Part shown: positions 22,257-33,600 of the stretch, piece after piece | How the letters are laid out: the number at the start of each line of letters is the position of its first letter | How positions within the stretch are numbered: position 1 is the first letter of the stretch | Assembly (NCBI GenBank): GCA_023014485.1 | Contig: JAJOZX010001574.1 | Location: 795,125 to 859,124 of the forward strand | Direction: 5' to 3' | From: Bathynomus jamesi | Taxonomy: Eukaryota > Arthropoda > Malacostraca > Isopoda > Cirolanidae | Length of the DNA: 64,000 nucleotides | Translations under genes and position numbers: made by a program | Notes under the pieces: model-generated | The model's input: the letters and a program-made list of their open reading frames with translations, nothing else | What the model was told of the DNA's origin: nothing | The model's database searches: none

Positions 22257-22521
22257 CGTAAAGAACGACGCTTGTATAGGAGATATTCCGCGCAAGACGA
22301 GAAAGAGAAAACAACAAATGAAAAAATGAAGTACCACCTGGGAATCGAACCCGGGATCTTCCGATTGCCGGTCAGACGCGATAACCAGTAGTGGTTATCG
22401 CGTCTGACCGGCAATCGGAAGATCCCGGGTTCGATTCCCAGGTGGTACTTCATTTTTCATTTGTTGTTTTCTCTTTCTCGTCTTGCGCGGAATATCTCCT
22501 ATACAAGCGTCGTTCTTTACG
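22257..22521. repeat. 131-bp palindrome of two tRNA-SINE (family A) copies
   Basis: The left arm 22257-22387 is the reverse complement of the right arm 22392-22521, with only four bases (gtag) between them and essentially one indel. Each arm holds a tRNA-like segment with the B box GGTTCGATTCC and the SINE body (cttgcgcggaatat..acaagcgtcgttctttacg). Only the right arm continues into the SINE tail (to about 22560) and a TA tract. The tRNA-like head is truncated within the A box on both sides. Other family A copies lie near 33.4-33.9 kb. Confidence 0.9.
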
Positions 22522-22785
22522 TTATTTATACTGCGTGTTCTTTGCAGTTGAATGTATATATATATATATATATATATACAGATGAATTTTATCTCATTTT
22601 TTAATAACAAAAACACATTTTTTTTAAACAACTGTCTTTAGTTCACGCACAGTTTAAAACAGGATGACGTTTTTATAGCAATACTACATGAGGCGATGCT
22701 GGGGTGACGGATGTCAAGTTTTCCCTAATGAAGCAAATCACCCATATATATTTTTTGGTTTCTCTAATTTGTGCCCATATATATA

Positions 22786-23103
22786 TGAAAATGAAAATGA
22801 AATGAAAACGCTTATTGGCAGACTATAGTCCATATGACAAATATTGTTAACACAATGACAAACATTATTAATACAATGACAGTTCATATACTAGGGCTAG
22901 AAATATATACAAGTGCTTAGAAATAATACTGCACTGTCGAAGTTAAATGGAGCTACAGACAGACGTTTTCGTACAAAGAAGTCCATAGCTTAGAGGATAA
23001 ATGGCAGGGGCCATGGCTAGCTTGGATGAACGGGCTGGTTGATTTTTAAATCGGGAGTCAAACCCCCGACCTGAGTGTCTCGTCTTCACTTCGCTTAGAG
23101 GGA
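22786..23103 (-). repeat. SINE-like family B, long copy
   Basis: On the minus strand a B-box-like ggtttgactcc (about 23055-23070) is followed by a body of about 250 bases. The tail is made of TTTCATTTTCA repeats (22786-22812). The end segment recurs at 10283-10372. No clear A box was found, so the tRNA origin is tentative. Confidence 0.55.
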
Positions 23104-23439
23104 AATGGTAGTACACACTCATACAGAAAAAAAATCACTCAACCATCTATAAATAGAAATATTATCTATTTTATCAGTTCACTCAAAAGAAGCTTCGAAG
23201 ACCATATAACTTCTATCTAAAGTTAAGCTAGATTAACTTATTATGTATAGTTTACGAGACTATTCACACTCTTCAAAAATTTACTGGAACATTCTTCCTC
23301 AATCCATCTTTCCTCCTGTCCATGACCTTCTTTAGGGGGAATTTCACACTTAAACACATGAAATGAATGAATGATGCAAACCACAAGGGAAAAGAAGAAT
23401 GCAGAGGATAACAGTAAGGAGCAATGATATAATGCAAAA

Positions 23440-24400
23440 AAAATAGATTAGTATTAGAAAACAAGACAAGGGAAATAGAGCAGTTAAAGGAGGAGGAAAT
23501 TTACAGGTATGAAAATTATCATAATAACTAAGGATATAGAAGTGGAGATAAAAAATGGAATGGAAACTATAATTATGGACAATACAAACAAAATAGAGGA
23601 GGGTATGTCATGTCTAGGAATAGCAATTGGGGTGAAACGAGCTCACAAGAAGTAGGAAAAAGAATGGATTTTTAGAACAATTGCTGTACCAATAATTAAG
23701 CAAAATGGAGGGAGCTATAGAAAGAAAGGATGTATACCAACAAACTCAAGAGGACATTCAACCAAGTTATTGGAATCAGACGACGGGGGGACAAAAGGGG
23801 GACAAGAAGAAATGAGAAGTCAAGGGGCCAGAAAGGGACCTTATGTGATTGCACAGATACCAGGAGTAACAGCATAACCAATGCAACGCTGACTGCAGGA
23901 AGTGGGACCAATGTAAATTGGAGAAAAGGAAAAATAACGACAAAGAATACAATAAAAACTCGGAGTATTATAATTCGTAATTCGTAATAAGTTTAAAATG
24001 TTCTCAATTTACCATCAATATAAGGGGGATTAAATAAAAAAAATTGCATCACTACAAGAAATCATTGATGGCTAAAAACCAAAAGGAGTATGTATAACAG
24101 AATCATACACAAAAGAAAATGAAAAAGTACAATTGAAAGGATATAAATATTTTATACTAGAAAGTGAGGGAGGTAAAGGAGGAATTGTAGTATTTGTGAA
24201 AGGGGACATATTAAATTTCCGTTGTGAGGTAGAAAGAATTCATGACTCAAGTGAACAAATGTGGATATTAATTAGCAACGGAAGAAACAAAATCAGAATT
24301 CGAGTCATATATGGACAACAACAATCGAGAAACAGTATTGAAATATTCATTTTAAATAGAGTCCTCAAAGTTAATATATCTCAGGTATCTTTCTAATAAA
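23440..24400 (+). pseudogene. LINE relic: ORF1 tail and endonuclease start
   Basis: The clearest piece is 24133-24396, which reads like the middle of an APE-type endonuclease (GGKGGIVVFVKGD, then MWILISNGRNKIRIRVIYGQQQS). The preceding 100 bases read as the start of the same domain (ASLQEIIDG, TESYTKENEKVQLKGYKYF) with stops. Upstream, 23540-23990 is K/R/N/G-rich coding-like sequence, possibly ORF1. It is cut off at 24400 by repeat family C. The C-terminal end of a similar endonuclease appears at 52355-52580. Confidence 0.5.
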
Positions 24401-24432
24401 CCGCACGCTGCTTAATATATATATATATATAT

Positions 24433-24937
24433 ATACAAACTCAGAATGGTTCCCTGAGAACATTATATGTTAAACACAGACCGTGCATGGAACAAGGAAC
24501 TCTTCTGGGAAAATTAAATCCACTATAGTCCGAATAAGTAATGGTAAATGACAAATACCATAGTTTTTTTCCTTTTTCATGATTTTAGCCCGACGTGGGC
24601 AACGGGTCTCTCGCAAAGAGATCCCATAAATATAGCTTCCCTCACCAGCTATCTGCAAAGCAGACAGGATCCAGCTTTGGGACGTGGATCTAGGGTTTAA
24701 AGCAAGCCTAGATCCCTAGCTGGTGAGGGAAGCTATATTTATGGGATCTCTTTGCGAGAGACCCGTTGCCCATGTCGGGCTAAAATCATGAAAAAAGGAA
24801 AAAAAACTATGGTATTTGTCATTTACCATTACTTATTCGGACTATAGTGGATTTAATTTTCCCAGAAGAGTTCCTTGTTCCATGCACGGTCTGTGTTTAA
24901 CATATAATGTTCTCAGGGAACCATTCTGAGTTTGTGT
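24433..24937. repeat. Repeat family C: 220-bp head-to-head palindrome
   Basis: The left arm (24433-24650, minus) and right arm (24718-24937, plus) are near-identical inverted copies. The 67-base centre is the 5' head of the left copy, which the right copy lacks. A third, complete copy lies at 25109-25365. The family is about 280 bp, ends in TA repeats, and has no recognised tRNA, 5S or snRNA head. Confidence 0.9.
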
Positions 24938-24939
24938 AT

Positions 24940-25108
24940 ACTAAACGGACGTGTTTCGTGCCTTGAAAAGTGGACGCTCAATGTCCCGGTTGAGGTTTAA
25001 GTTTTGGTTTTTTTTTTGGCTAAAAATACAATAGTTACCCCCTTTTTCTTTGATTTATTCAACACGACGTGAATGCAACGAGTCTTTTATATAGAGGTTC
25101 TGAGAGTA
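24940..25108. other. No supported gene between family C copies
   Basis: The interval contains only a poly-T run near 25005 and unique-looking sequence. Confidence 0.5.
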
Positions 25109-25365
25109 GGGATCTAGGCTTGCTTTAAACCCTAGATCCACGTCCCAAAGCTGGATCCTGTCTGCTTTGCAGATAGCTGGTGAGGGAAGCTATATTTATG
25201 GGATCTCTTTGCGAGAGACCCGTTGCCCACGTCGGGCTAAAATCATGAAAAAGGAAAAAAACTATGGTATTTGTCATTTACCATTACTTATTCGGACTAT
25301 AGTGGATTTAATTTTCCCAGAAGAGTTCCTTGTTCCATGCACGGTCTGTGTTTAACATATATATA
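25109..25365 (+). repeat. Repeat family C, complete third copy
   Basis: It begins gggatctaggcttgc, carries the head region also present in the left palindrome arm, and ends in a TA tract. A 62-codon frame identical to one at 24470-24658 on the other strand is only the repeat body, not a gene. Confidence 0.85.
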
Positions 25366-25530
25366 TATATATATACACATACAGATCACATACAGGTGTC
25401 TTTCCAATAACCCACACGCTGGTGTATTTGATTCCCAAGGGTGTACGTTATAAGATCTTCGAGCATAAATTCGCTCTTCTGTCTCACAAACAATGCAGGC
25501 CGGTACGCGGTGATAAATCGCGGCGAAAGC

Positions 25531-25531
<1 letters not shown>

Positions 25532-25573
<42 letters not shown>
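25532..25573. repeat. (CT)n microsatellite
   Basis: CT dinucleotide tract. The following 80 bases (25580-25660) resemble 16362-16432. Confidence 0.95.
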
Positions 25574-25577
<4 letters not shown>

Positions 25578-25795
25578 CCTTATTTTCAGAAATTTTTAAT
25601 TAACCTTCGTCACGGGTCACAACAAACAACATTAGAAATTTTTTATTAAAACAATGCAAGTATAACTCTAACTTCGTTAATATTACGGGTAGACGATGTA
25701 GGACGCATTTAAATGTACATTCGAAATATTTTAAATTAGCACTTGTCAGCTCGAATCTAGACACTACCCCGTCCATTTGCTGGGCGCCCTGATTC

Positions 25796-26430
<635 letters not shown>

Positions 26431-26698
26431 TGGCTAACTTCATCGAATATATTCAGCCAATAACAGACTTAGAAGGCCGAATTGAGAAATAGCAATTAAT
26501 TAATTATTCAGAAAATAATATTAGCTAACTTTTTGTAATTAACTAAAATATAGTGTCAGTAAATTTTACAAAAAAAAATTATTTTTACCATTCCCATACA
26601 CTAGAGTAGATTCTGAATTTAAATAAGCCGAACAAACAAACAGACCAGATGTCAACTGGTCACACACACAATCCGGCCCACTATTTGAGAGAGAAGAT

Positions 26699-26947
26699 TT
26701 ACATTCTCAGTCGCAGGGTACGGTATGAAGCAACTTTATTGGAAATAGATTCAAACAACCTAAGGACCTGATTGACTTCAAAGGGCTTGGTAAGATAACT
26801 AGTCAATAAAATCTGTTTCCGGACGGCATTTCTGAGTTTAAACATTATAGCTTCGCTCTTTGAATTCTTTTTCGCGACATAATTTACATGATCACTCAAT
26901 TGCAAATTCTTATCTAGCATTACATAACGAAATTTTGCCAAGTACAC
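26699..26947 (-). pseudogene. LINE reverse transcriptase C-terminal relic
   Basis: The 82-codon frame reads FRYVMLDKNLQLSDHVNYVAKK followed by SEAIMFKLRNAV. This resembles the segment after the catalytic core of many LINE RTs, where a LG(V)xLDxxLxxxxHI motif is followed by a helical region. No catalytic motif is present. Confidence 0.4.
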
Positions 26948-26949
26948 AC

Positions 26950-27544
26950 CTTTATAGCGATTTCAGCGATTTCATTAGCATCAAGTTCATCAAGATAAAC
27001 ATTTCTCTTGTTAATAAAGTCGTGAAATTTGTTTTACTGGTTTTATAAGTGTATCTTTTTAACTTCACATTTAATCACCTTTTGATGTTTTACATTTTCT
27101 TAGCTACTTTTATAATTTTTAACTATTTTAAAATCTTATTAAAATTGTCTTCCAATGGTATACTTTAAGAGAACTTCGGTCCTTTCTTGAACCACGGGAT
27201 CGTGGGTCGGTACATCCCCTGGGGCGGCCCCTCCCCCGTCTCTCAACCACACAGACCCAATGTCGTTTAACTTCGGCCACGTCGTTTCACTATTTAATCG
27301 TGGTATAAGGTTAATTGCTGTATTGAAATGAAAACCCAACCAAACTACAGCTAACGTCGCTTAATAATGAGAGAGTCAAAATAAATCTCGACTCCACCCC
27401 TTTCATTTCAAAGCTTACAGAACGGTTCTCACATATTCGTATGTACGAGAAAAATATATTTGTAATTAATAACATTGTTAATTACAACGAATAAAATTAG
27501 CTTGCACTCCTGACTGTACAGAAAAAACTAGTGAAGTGCCATAA
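26950..27544. other. No supported gene
   Basis: Short frames only. A GC-rich patch at 27190-27290 contrasts with its AT-rich surroundings but shows no domain. Confidence 0.5.
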
Positions 27545-27665
27545 TCTATACTATAATAAGAGAGCTGTCCGTCTGTCTGTCCGTCCGTCCGTCCGTCACA
27601 CTTTCAGAAATTGTGAGAAAAAATTGTGAGAAAAAAATTCAGAAATTGTAAAAAAAATTCAGAAA
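27545..27665 (+). mobile_element. Possible Helitron 5' end
   Basis: The sequence starts tctatactataataagagagctg, followed by a (TCCG)n-like run and short aattgtgagaaaa-type repeats. Many arthropod Helitrons start with TC followed by such a segment. No matching 3' hairpin with a CTRR end was identified and no Rep/helicase ORF is present, so this would be a non-autonomous or truncated copy. Confidence 0.4.
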
Positions 27666-27674
27666 TTGTATTAC

Positions 27675-27918
27675 GGAAAACATGACACTGATTAAGTAGG
27701 CTAAATGATTGCATGGATGCACAAGGAATAATTAATGCGGCCTAATAATAATGGATTGAAGTGCTTGACAAAATAACAAATAACATCACATAATGGTCTT
27801 ATATAAATGATATTTGTTATTTTGTCAAGCACTTCAATCCATTATTATTAGGCCGCATCAATTATTCCTTGTGCATCCATGCAATCATTTAGCCTACTTA
27901 ATCAGTGTCATGTTTTCC
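27675..27918. repeat. 108-bp near-perfect inverted repeat, 28-base loop
   Basis: The arms 27675-27782 and 27811-27918 are inverted copies from ggaaaacatgacactg to aaataacaaata. It lies just after the putative Helitron end and could form a long hairpin or double-stranded RNA. Confidence 0.92.
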
Positions 27919-28376
27919 ATTCAATGTACCAAACGCACGTGCATTCTTTATATCATTTACTAGGGCCATTCAATGTTCCATGTCGCATGCTATTTACATA
28001 CCATCAACGTTTACAGTACTTATTACGTGTCAATTAAGCTGTTAACATTTCATCTTATTAGCTAAGTCTATGTCATAAGCATAACGTAAAACTACCAATT
28101 AATTACTGTCAATTCTTTGTTATATCACAGTGAATAAATAACGGCTTTATTTTCATAATAAACTACAAAACCCCTAAGGTGTCTTTTATAACCTTAACAT
28201 TAATTTGCTTGGGTGTAAACCAAGCTGGTGACCTCGCTGCCATTTCCGGTCACTTCCAATAGTATGGTGGATCTACTCAAATAGCCTTTCATTAATAAGT
28301 AATCAGTCAGTCATTGCCTTAATCAATCATTGCATACAATTAAATCATTATCACCTTAAACGGCTAAAACTAGGTC

Positions 28377-28379
<3 letters not shown>
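27919..28379. other. No supported gene
   Basis: It contains a small hairpin (gcttgggtgtaaaccaagc, 28209-28227) and nothing recognisable as coding. Confidence 0.5.

Positions 28380-28452
<73 letters not shown>
28380..28452. repeat. (TA)n microsatellite
   Basis: Long TA tract. The next bases (acagggctattcaaaatg) resemble the end of a mariner-type MITE, but no opposite end was found. Confidence 0.95.
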
Positions 28453-29411
28453 CAGGGCTATTCAAAATGATTCACCTAATTTCAAATGAGAATATTTTTT
28501 AATGTTACAAATACAGAGTGATTTGTGATACATCAATCAAAAGAAAAACTGTCCAAATGGTTTGAAGGATGGTATGTAACACCCACCGAGGAAGATGGTC
28601 GTACAGTTTGAATGCATACGTAAATACATCAGATTAGAGTTTCAGTTTTATTTTAGTCAGCCTCCCTTTTCTCTAAAAAGGAATTACATAATCGTTTTTT
28701 TCTCAACATATCCACATGCCATTTTACTGCAAAATTTTATTGTTTTAGAAACTTTTTTAATTAGATTGAAGGGTTTGTTCTTGGGGAACCGTAACTTAGT
28801 AAGGAATAAGAGGACGAGGAGATAGTCCATGTTTATTTACAGACGTTTCGGAAATTTCAGTTTCCATCATCAGTGCTAAAAATTTAAAATCAAATATAAA
28901 GAATGAATAAATATGATAAACAGAAACATACAATATATTTAAATAAACGTATGATAATTAATAGTATAATTACAGTATATATTTAATTAATTAAAATTAA
29001 AAATAAGATAATATAAAATATAGGAGTGTGGTCAATAGTCAAAATATAAACCAGTTAAAAGGTAAATCGAAATTGAGAAGCGTCTTACCAGGTTATTATC
29101 GGGGTGAGGGGACTAATTGAACAGAACGTTGGGAATGGGTTGTTGGAAGAATCCATATTGGAAAAGTTGGAGCCAGACGGAGTGATGGTGGATTTCTTTT
29201 CGGTGATAGGGTATGAGAGTTTATCTGGCGATGTTTAAGTTAAAGGCGGAACTATAGTCGTTGGGGGTTGGTTTAATACTGATGATGTAAAGGAACTCTA
29301 GAATGCGGAGGTCGGTTAGTTGGATGGTCGAGTTAATAATTTTGAAGTTGGACGGAAGTAGTGGTTTATTTAAGGACTGTGATGTTCTAGTAGAAATACC
29401 GCGATGCTCGT

Positions 29412-30404
29412 CTACTCTTGTTTTATATTGGCGAATGGTGCTGCCATTATAGTTCGCTTTGCAGCGAACACAGTTAAAGGCGTAGATAGAGGATGAAGCA
29501 AGAGGATGGGGTGTTTTTTCTTTGTAGTTGAGGTATGATTTGATGCTGTCAAATTCGTGAAAACGAATTGAAAGTTAATTTGGGGGTAAAGCGGGGTGAG
29601 TAGGAGGCGGAGTTCTGAGAGCATTTTGTCGCTGATATGGTCGTAATAGGGAAAGGAAAAGTATTGTACGTCTTTTTTAACAGTGGAGAGTTTAAGGAGG
29701 GGTTGATAAATATTATTAAAAAAATTTCTGGTTAAAGATTGTAGCAGATGTTTTGGGAAGTTATTAATGCCGAAATTATGAATTAGTTCCATTTCGTTGT
29801 GGAAAGATAAGTACGAAGAGCAAAGTTGAGAGGCGCGGTGGATTAAGATTTTAATGCTGTTAATTTTATATGGCGAAGTGGTTTGGCTTAGGTAATTAGT
29901 GCCTAGGCCTGTGTATGTGGGTTTTCGATATATGGAGGATTGGAGGTGCTGAATTTGTTGTTTTGTTTTGTTTTGTTATTGCTATATCTAAGAAGGGTAC
30001 GGTGTTATTGGATTCGTCTTCTTTGGTGAACTTAATATTTTTGTGTTGGGAATTAAGATCGTTAAGAAAAAGGGGGGCGTGGTTGGCATTGTGAAAAAGG
30101 AGAAAGGTGTCGTCATTGTATCTTTTATATAGGTGTGGTTTGTAGTGGGTGAAGCAATGGAGTTATTTTCATGGTGACAGAGAAAAATGTTGGCTAATGT
30201 GGCACTTAGTGAGAATCCCATAGCTAGTGAGTCAGTTTGTTGGTAGAGTTGTTGATTAAAAAAGAAATAGGTTTCTGAAGCGGCAAGCATTAGCAGTTTG
30301 GTGAATTCCTGTTTCATTAAATTAAGGACTGTGTTCGGATTGTTGGCAAATAAGTTGTTGATACAGATGTCAATGGCTTCTTTAATTGGTACGTTGGTGT
30401 TCAA
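29412..30404 (-). pseudogene. Penelope-like reverse transcriptase with GIY-YIG remnant
   Basis: The first piece (30404-29988) carries the RT core around QQTDSLAMGFSLSATLANIFLC, in which the usual glycine and proline positions are substituted. The region following it is frameshifted. The second piece (29792-29412) is the C-terminal connector (STVKKDVQYFSFPYYDHISDKM, LYPQINFQFVF). It ends in VFAAKRTIMAAPFANIKQ, which corresponds to the start of the GIY-YIG endonuclease domain. The catalytic YxDD motif is not readable in a continuous frame. The N-terminal third is absent. The parent protein would reverse transcribe and nick DNA with its GIY-YIG domain. Confidence 0.8.
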
Positions 30405-30526
30405 TTAGTCCCTCATCCCGAGAATAACCTAGTAAGACACTTCTCAATTTCGATTCACCTTTTAACTGTTATATATTTTAACTATTGACCACATTCCTAT
30501 ATTTTACATTATTTTATTTTTAGTTT

Positions 30527-30728
30527 GGATCACCTAAAGATCAGGGCCCCCAGCCTCAATTACCAAATGATACCTTCGTTAAAACTAACGAAAATATTAC
30601 GACTTAACCTAACCAATCGTCAAGGGCGTACAGTTGACCTAACAGGGCATTCAATTTAATTTATTATTATATTTGGTACTGTAAAGCTAAAAACAAGAAT
30701 ACATGGGGCCTTGATCTTCAGGTGACCC
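30527..30728. mobile_element. 202-bp hAT-type MITE in the Penelope repeat
   Basis: The ends are inverted repeats GGATCACCTAAAGATCAGGG and, from the right, GGGTCACCTGAAGATCAAGG. Comparison with the uninterrupted left Penelope repeat shows an 8-bp target duplication (tttagttt at 30519-30526, tttaattt at 30729-30736). Eight bases is the hAT value. The MITE has no coding capacity and is younger than the Penelope element. Confidence 0.85.
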
Positions 30729-30930
30729 TTTAATTTTAATTAATTAAATATATACTGTAATTATACTATTAATTATCAAACGTTTATTTAAATATATTGT
30801 ATGTTTCTGTTTATCATATTTATTCATTCTTTTTATTTGATTTTAAATTTTTAGCACTGATGATGGAAACTGAAATTTCCGAAACGTCCGTAAATAAACA
30901 TGTACCATCTCCTCGTTCTCTTATTCCTTG

Positions 30931-31984
30931 CTTTTTTAATTATGTTCTGGAACTTTATCGAGTGATTACTGATAAAGACGAGTTTAACGTTTACTCGCGG
31001 GTATAATCAAGTGATAAGTTTGCGGGTCTCTTTTCTGTGTTCGTAAGCCGTCTGTTCATAGTAAGAAAATCTTACGTATCGCGTATCTTTAGATACACTT
31101 CATCGAATTAATGGTTGTTTCTAGAAGTTATTAAGGAAATTTCTGAATTGTTTCTGAACAAAATGCGTTGGAAAAAATATTTTTTAAAGAAACTTATTAA
31201 CATATTTTGTTTAGTGGCGGAATAACGTTTAAGTAGTACAATCATATAAGGTTGTCACCTCTATTAATTATTATTCCGATTAGGTACGTTTGTATAACTA
31301 AATATATCTGATGTTGGAGTGTGGACATAATGATGATAGCCTCAATTTCAACAAAATCTCTTTTCTTACCACTAACTTTCCTTCATTCTCTTAAATAAGT
31401 TATAAGCTTACAACGCAACTTTGCTGTACATCTTGTACCTGATCGATTATGCACACGGCCCTTAAAATAGCCAGAGAATATAGCTAAAGTTTTAAACTAT
31501 TAATAACTAATCGTGTACATTAAGTGGTTTAAGCTGTATGTTAATTAGAAGTGAAAACAGTCAACGATTTATTGTGGTGGAGAAAATAGAGAGATTCATT
31601 AAATTTCAGATTTTATAAAAACAGGAGATATATAGATAATCGGATAATAAATTAATTGACACAAACACATTAGGAATTAACACACAAGAAATAACACTTA
31701 AAATTTTGCACAGAAAAGATACAAAAGCTAATATTAACATCTTTTATTTATAATGGATTTTCTCATCGATTGTTTTAGAATCATTGTCATAATACTGAAA
31801 AGCAAAAGATTTTTAACACATTTTTACCTCATTTAACTGTAGTGATTTAATAGTGTATGGAATGGGTATGGGTATGGGTAACAATTCAGAATAAATAAAA
31901 AGACCTTAAACATAATAAAACTATTGATGGTAAACTTTTAGTTATGAGGATTAAGTTTAGCATTCAACACTTTTAAAGTCTACT
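30931..31984. other. No supported gene
   Basis: AT-rich sequence with a minor (atgggt)n run at 31864-31881. No element ends or domains are seen. It includes the region downstream of the glycine-rich candidate gene. Confidence 0.55.
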
Positions 31985-32431
31985 TCAACATCGTTTTTGC
32001 AAGCGGCAGGATAAGTATCTTCTCGCTCCTTCTCCTGCTCGCCAACCTCGTCGTCCTCCTCCCACTCCTCGTCGTCGTCCTCCTCCTCGTCGTCCTCCTC
32101 CTCCGCGTCGTCCTCCTCCTCCTCCGCCGCCGCCTCCTCCTCCTCCTCCTCCGCCGCCGCCGCCGCCGCCGCCGCCGCCTCCTCCTCCTCCTCCTCCTCC
32201 TCCGCCGCCGCCGCCGCCTCCTCCTCCTCCTCCCCCGCCGCCGCCGCCTCCTCCTCCGCCGCCTCCTCCTCCTCCTCCCCCGCCGCCGCCGCCGCCTCCT
32301 CCTCCTCCACCGCCTCCGCCTCCGCCTGCCAATGGGTAGGCCTCAGCACCAGAAAGTCCAGGAAGTAAATTTCCACAACGAAACAGGAGGATCACGAGGA
32401 AAACAAAGAAGAAGTGGTTGAACACACGCAT
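31985..32431 (-). CDS. Candidate secreted glycine-rich protein
   Basis: The 148-codon frame starts at ATG 32431 in the context caatcaaaATG, a good arthropod start. Residues 1-29 look like a signal peptide: a basic start (MRVFNH), a hydrophobic core (FFFVFLVILLF) and a small-residue cleavage region (GLSGAEA). Then comes an almost pure glycine tract of about 75 residues and an Arg/Gly-rich tail ending in CRLQKRC. Signal peptide plus Gly-rich body is the layout of arthropod cuticle and antimicrobial glycine-rich proteins. A TATA box lies 70 bases upstream. Caution: the tract is a (GGM)n repeat on the minus strand, and a second frame (32376-31957) gives an acidic Glu/Ala/Asp run ending in two separated Cys. 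A slip in the repeat could therefore join the signal peptide to the acidic tail. No intron or homologue can be shown here. Confidence 0.45.
   Translation of the reverse strand: MRVFNHFFFVFLVILLFRCGNLLPGLSGAEAYPLAGGGGGGGGGGGGGGGGGGGGGGGGGGGGGGGGGGGGGGGGGGGGGGGGGGGGGGGGGGGGGGGGGGGGGGGGRRGGGGRRGGGRRRGVGGGRRGWRAGEGARRYLSCRLQKRC
32060..32335. repeat. (CCK)n trinucleotide repeat
   Basis: On the plus strand alternating CTC/CGC triplets run almost without break, encoding poly-Gly, Glu/Ala or Arg depending on the minus frame. Confidence 0.95.
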
Positions 32432-32474
32432 TTTGATTGTTTATATTCAAACAGTCACTGTAAAAACAAAAAAA

Positions 32475-32507
32475 TAAAAATGGCGAAATGGCGAATGTAT
32501 ATTTATA
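32475..32507 (-). promoter_or_regulatory. TATA box for the glycine-rich gene
   Basis: The minus strand reads tataaatat at about 32499-32507. Transcription would start about 30 bases downstream, near 32475, giving a short leader to the ATG at 32431. Confidence 0.45.
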
Positions 32508-33300
32508 GAATGTCAGATCTGTTTAAGCTCAAGCTCAAGCTAACGACAAAATTGGTAATACGAAAATAAATATAAACAATAAAATAAAGAAGAATAAAAA
32601 TGTTTCCACCTATCAAATCTCAAATAAAAAAATCGAGGTAAATCTTAGCTTTGATAACGGACTAAATTCTTTCGTACTGCGTATACAGATATAAAATTAT
32701 TCCAATTCCCGCCGAGTTTTATTTCGGGAATCTCTACATTTTTAGTTGATAAATGTAGGCGACTTTTCTTTCACATTTCTAAATGGGAATAGGTGATAAA
32801 TTTTGTCGTAATTAAAAAATTTACTATAAAATTCACGTTACAAAAACACTATTAATATAACCATGAATTACGCTGTCAATGAAGGGAAATTTATTTTAAA
32901 ATATTTTTGAAATCCCAAAAGGAAAGACACTATTTGTCGTCGAAAAAATAATTGCCATACGTAAAATAAATTTTAATCCAAAAAGTAAACGTAAATAAGT
33001 TCCAGCGCCGTTATTGGTTATAATAATAATAATAATAATTACCATGAAACTCGAAAATGTAAACTTACAATATTAAGGCGAGTAAACTTGGCTAGAAAAA
33101 CAAATCTCTCCTTTTGAGATTGTTTGCGTTGAATTGATGCATAAAACGTTATTCATTCCTTTTTATACCCAACAAAATTTAGTTATTAACACGAGAAGAA
33201 TTTAAAGAATTCTCCGAGGAAATTAGTTTTACATTAAATTTAAGACGAGGCAAAATAGAAGGAAATTTTCTTTCCCAACACCAACAGCAAAAAACGCGAC
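32508..33300. other. No supported gene
   Basis: AT-rich. A small aagctc repeat lies at 32527-32540 and an AAT run at 33022-33039. Confidence 0.55.
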
Positions 33301-33319
33301 ACTATATATACACACACAC

Positions 33320-33361
<42 letters not shown>

Positions 33362-33370
33362 TATACATAT
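33301..33370. repeat. (CA)n(TA)n microsatellite
   Basis: Compound CA/TA tract abutting a SINE tail. Confidence 0.93.
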
Positions 33371-33371
33371 C

Positions 33372-33539
33372 AACGTAAAGAACGACGCTTGTATAGAAGA
33401 ACATTCCGCGCAAGATGAGAAGGGAGAACGAACAAATGAAAAAATGAGGTAACCACCCGGGAATCGAACCCGGGATCTTCCGATTGCCTGTCAGATATGA
33501 TAACCCTTACACCATGGGCCTCACTCGATCAGAAGTCGC
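33372..33539 (-). repeat. tRNA-derived SINE family A, full copy
   Basis: Read on the minus strand it has a 5' leader (gcgacttctgatcgagtg), an A-box region (tggtgtaagggtta) and a B box GGTTCGATTCC. The shared body with cttgcgcggaatgttc follows, and the copy ends at caacg beside TA repeats. The tRNA-like head cannot form a full acceptor stem, so it is a SINE head, not a tRNA gene. Confidence 0.8.
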
Positions 33540-33600
33540 AATTCTCCTACTTACGCGCAGAAACCAATGCCCCGAGGGGGCACCTACCGCATGCCGCACA

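Larger units (their letters stand above)
28801..30930 (-). mobile_element. Penelope-like element with inverted terminal repeats
   Basis: The left repeat (28801-29122) and right repeat (30399-30930, enlarged by a nested MITE) are inverted copies, both ending outward in aaggaataagag. They share tttcggaaatttcagtttcc. Between them lies a minus-strand Penelope-type RT relic. Such LTR-like repeats in inverted orientation are a known trait of Penelope elements. The RT N-terminus is missing and the frame starts at the edge of the right repeat, so the element is 5'-truncated. Confidence 0.85.

Noticed and set aside
24470..24658. 62-codon ORF duplicated at 25167-25355
   Set aside because: The identical frame is explained by the dispersed repeat family C. 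No protein signature is seen.
27139..27339. 66-codon minus frame in a GC-rich patch
   Set aside because: No recognisable domain and no codon-level support.
31957..32376. Separate acidic Glu/Ala/Asp-rich protein gene
   Set aside because: It overlaps the signal-peptide frame on the same strand, starts inside it at an ATG without leader, and is mostly a frame shadow of the triplet repeat. Kept only as a possible alternative tail.
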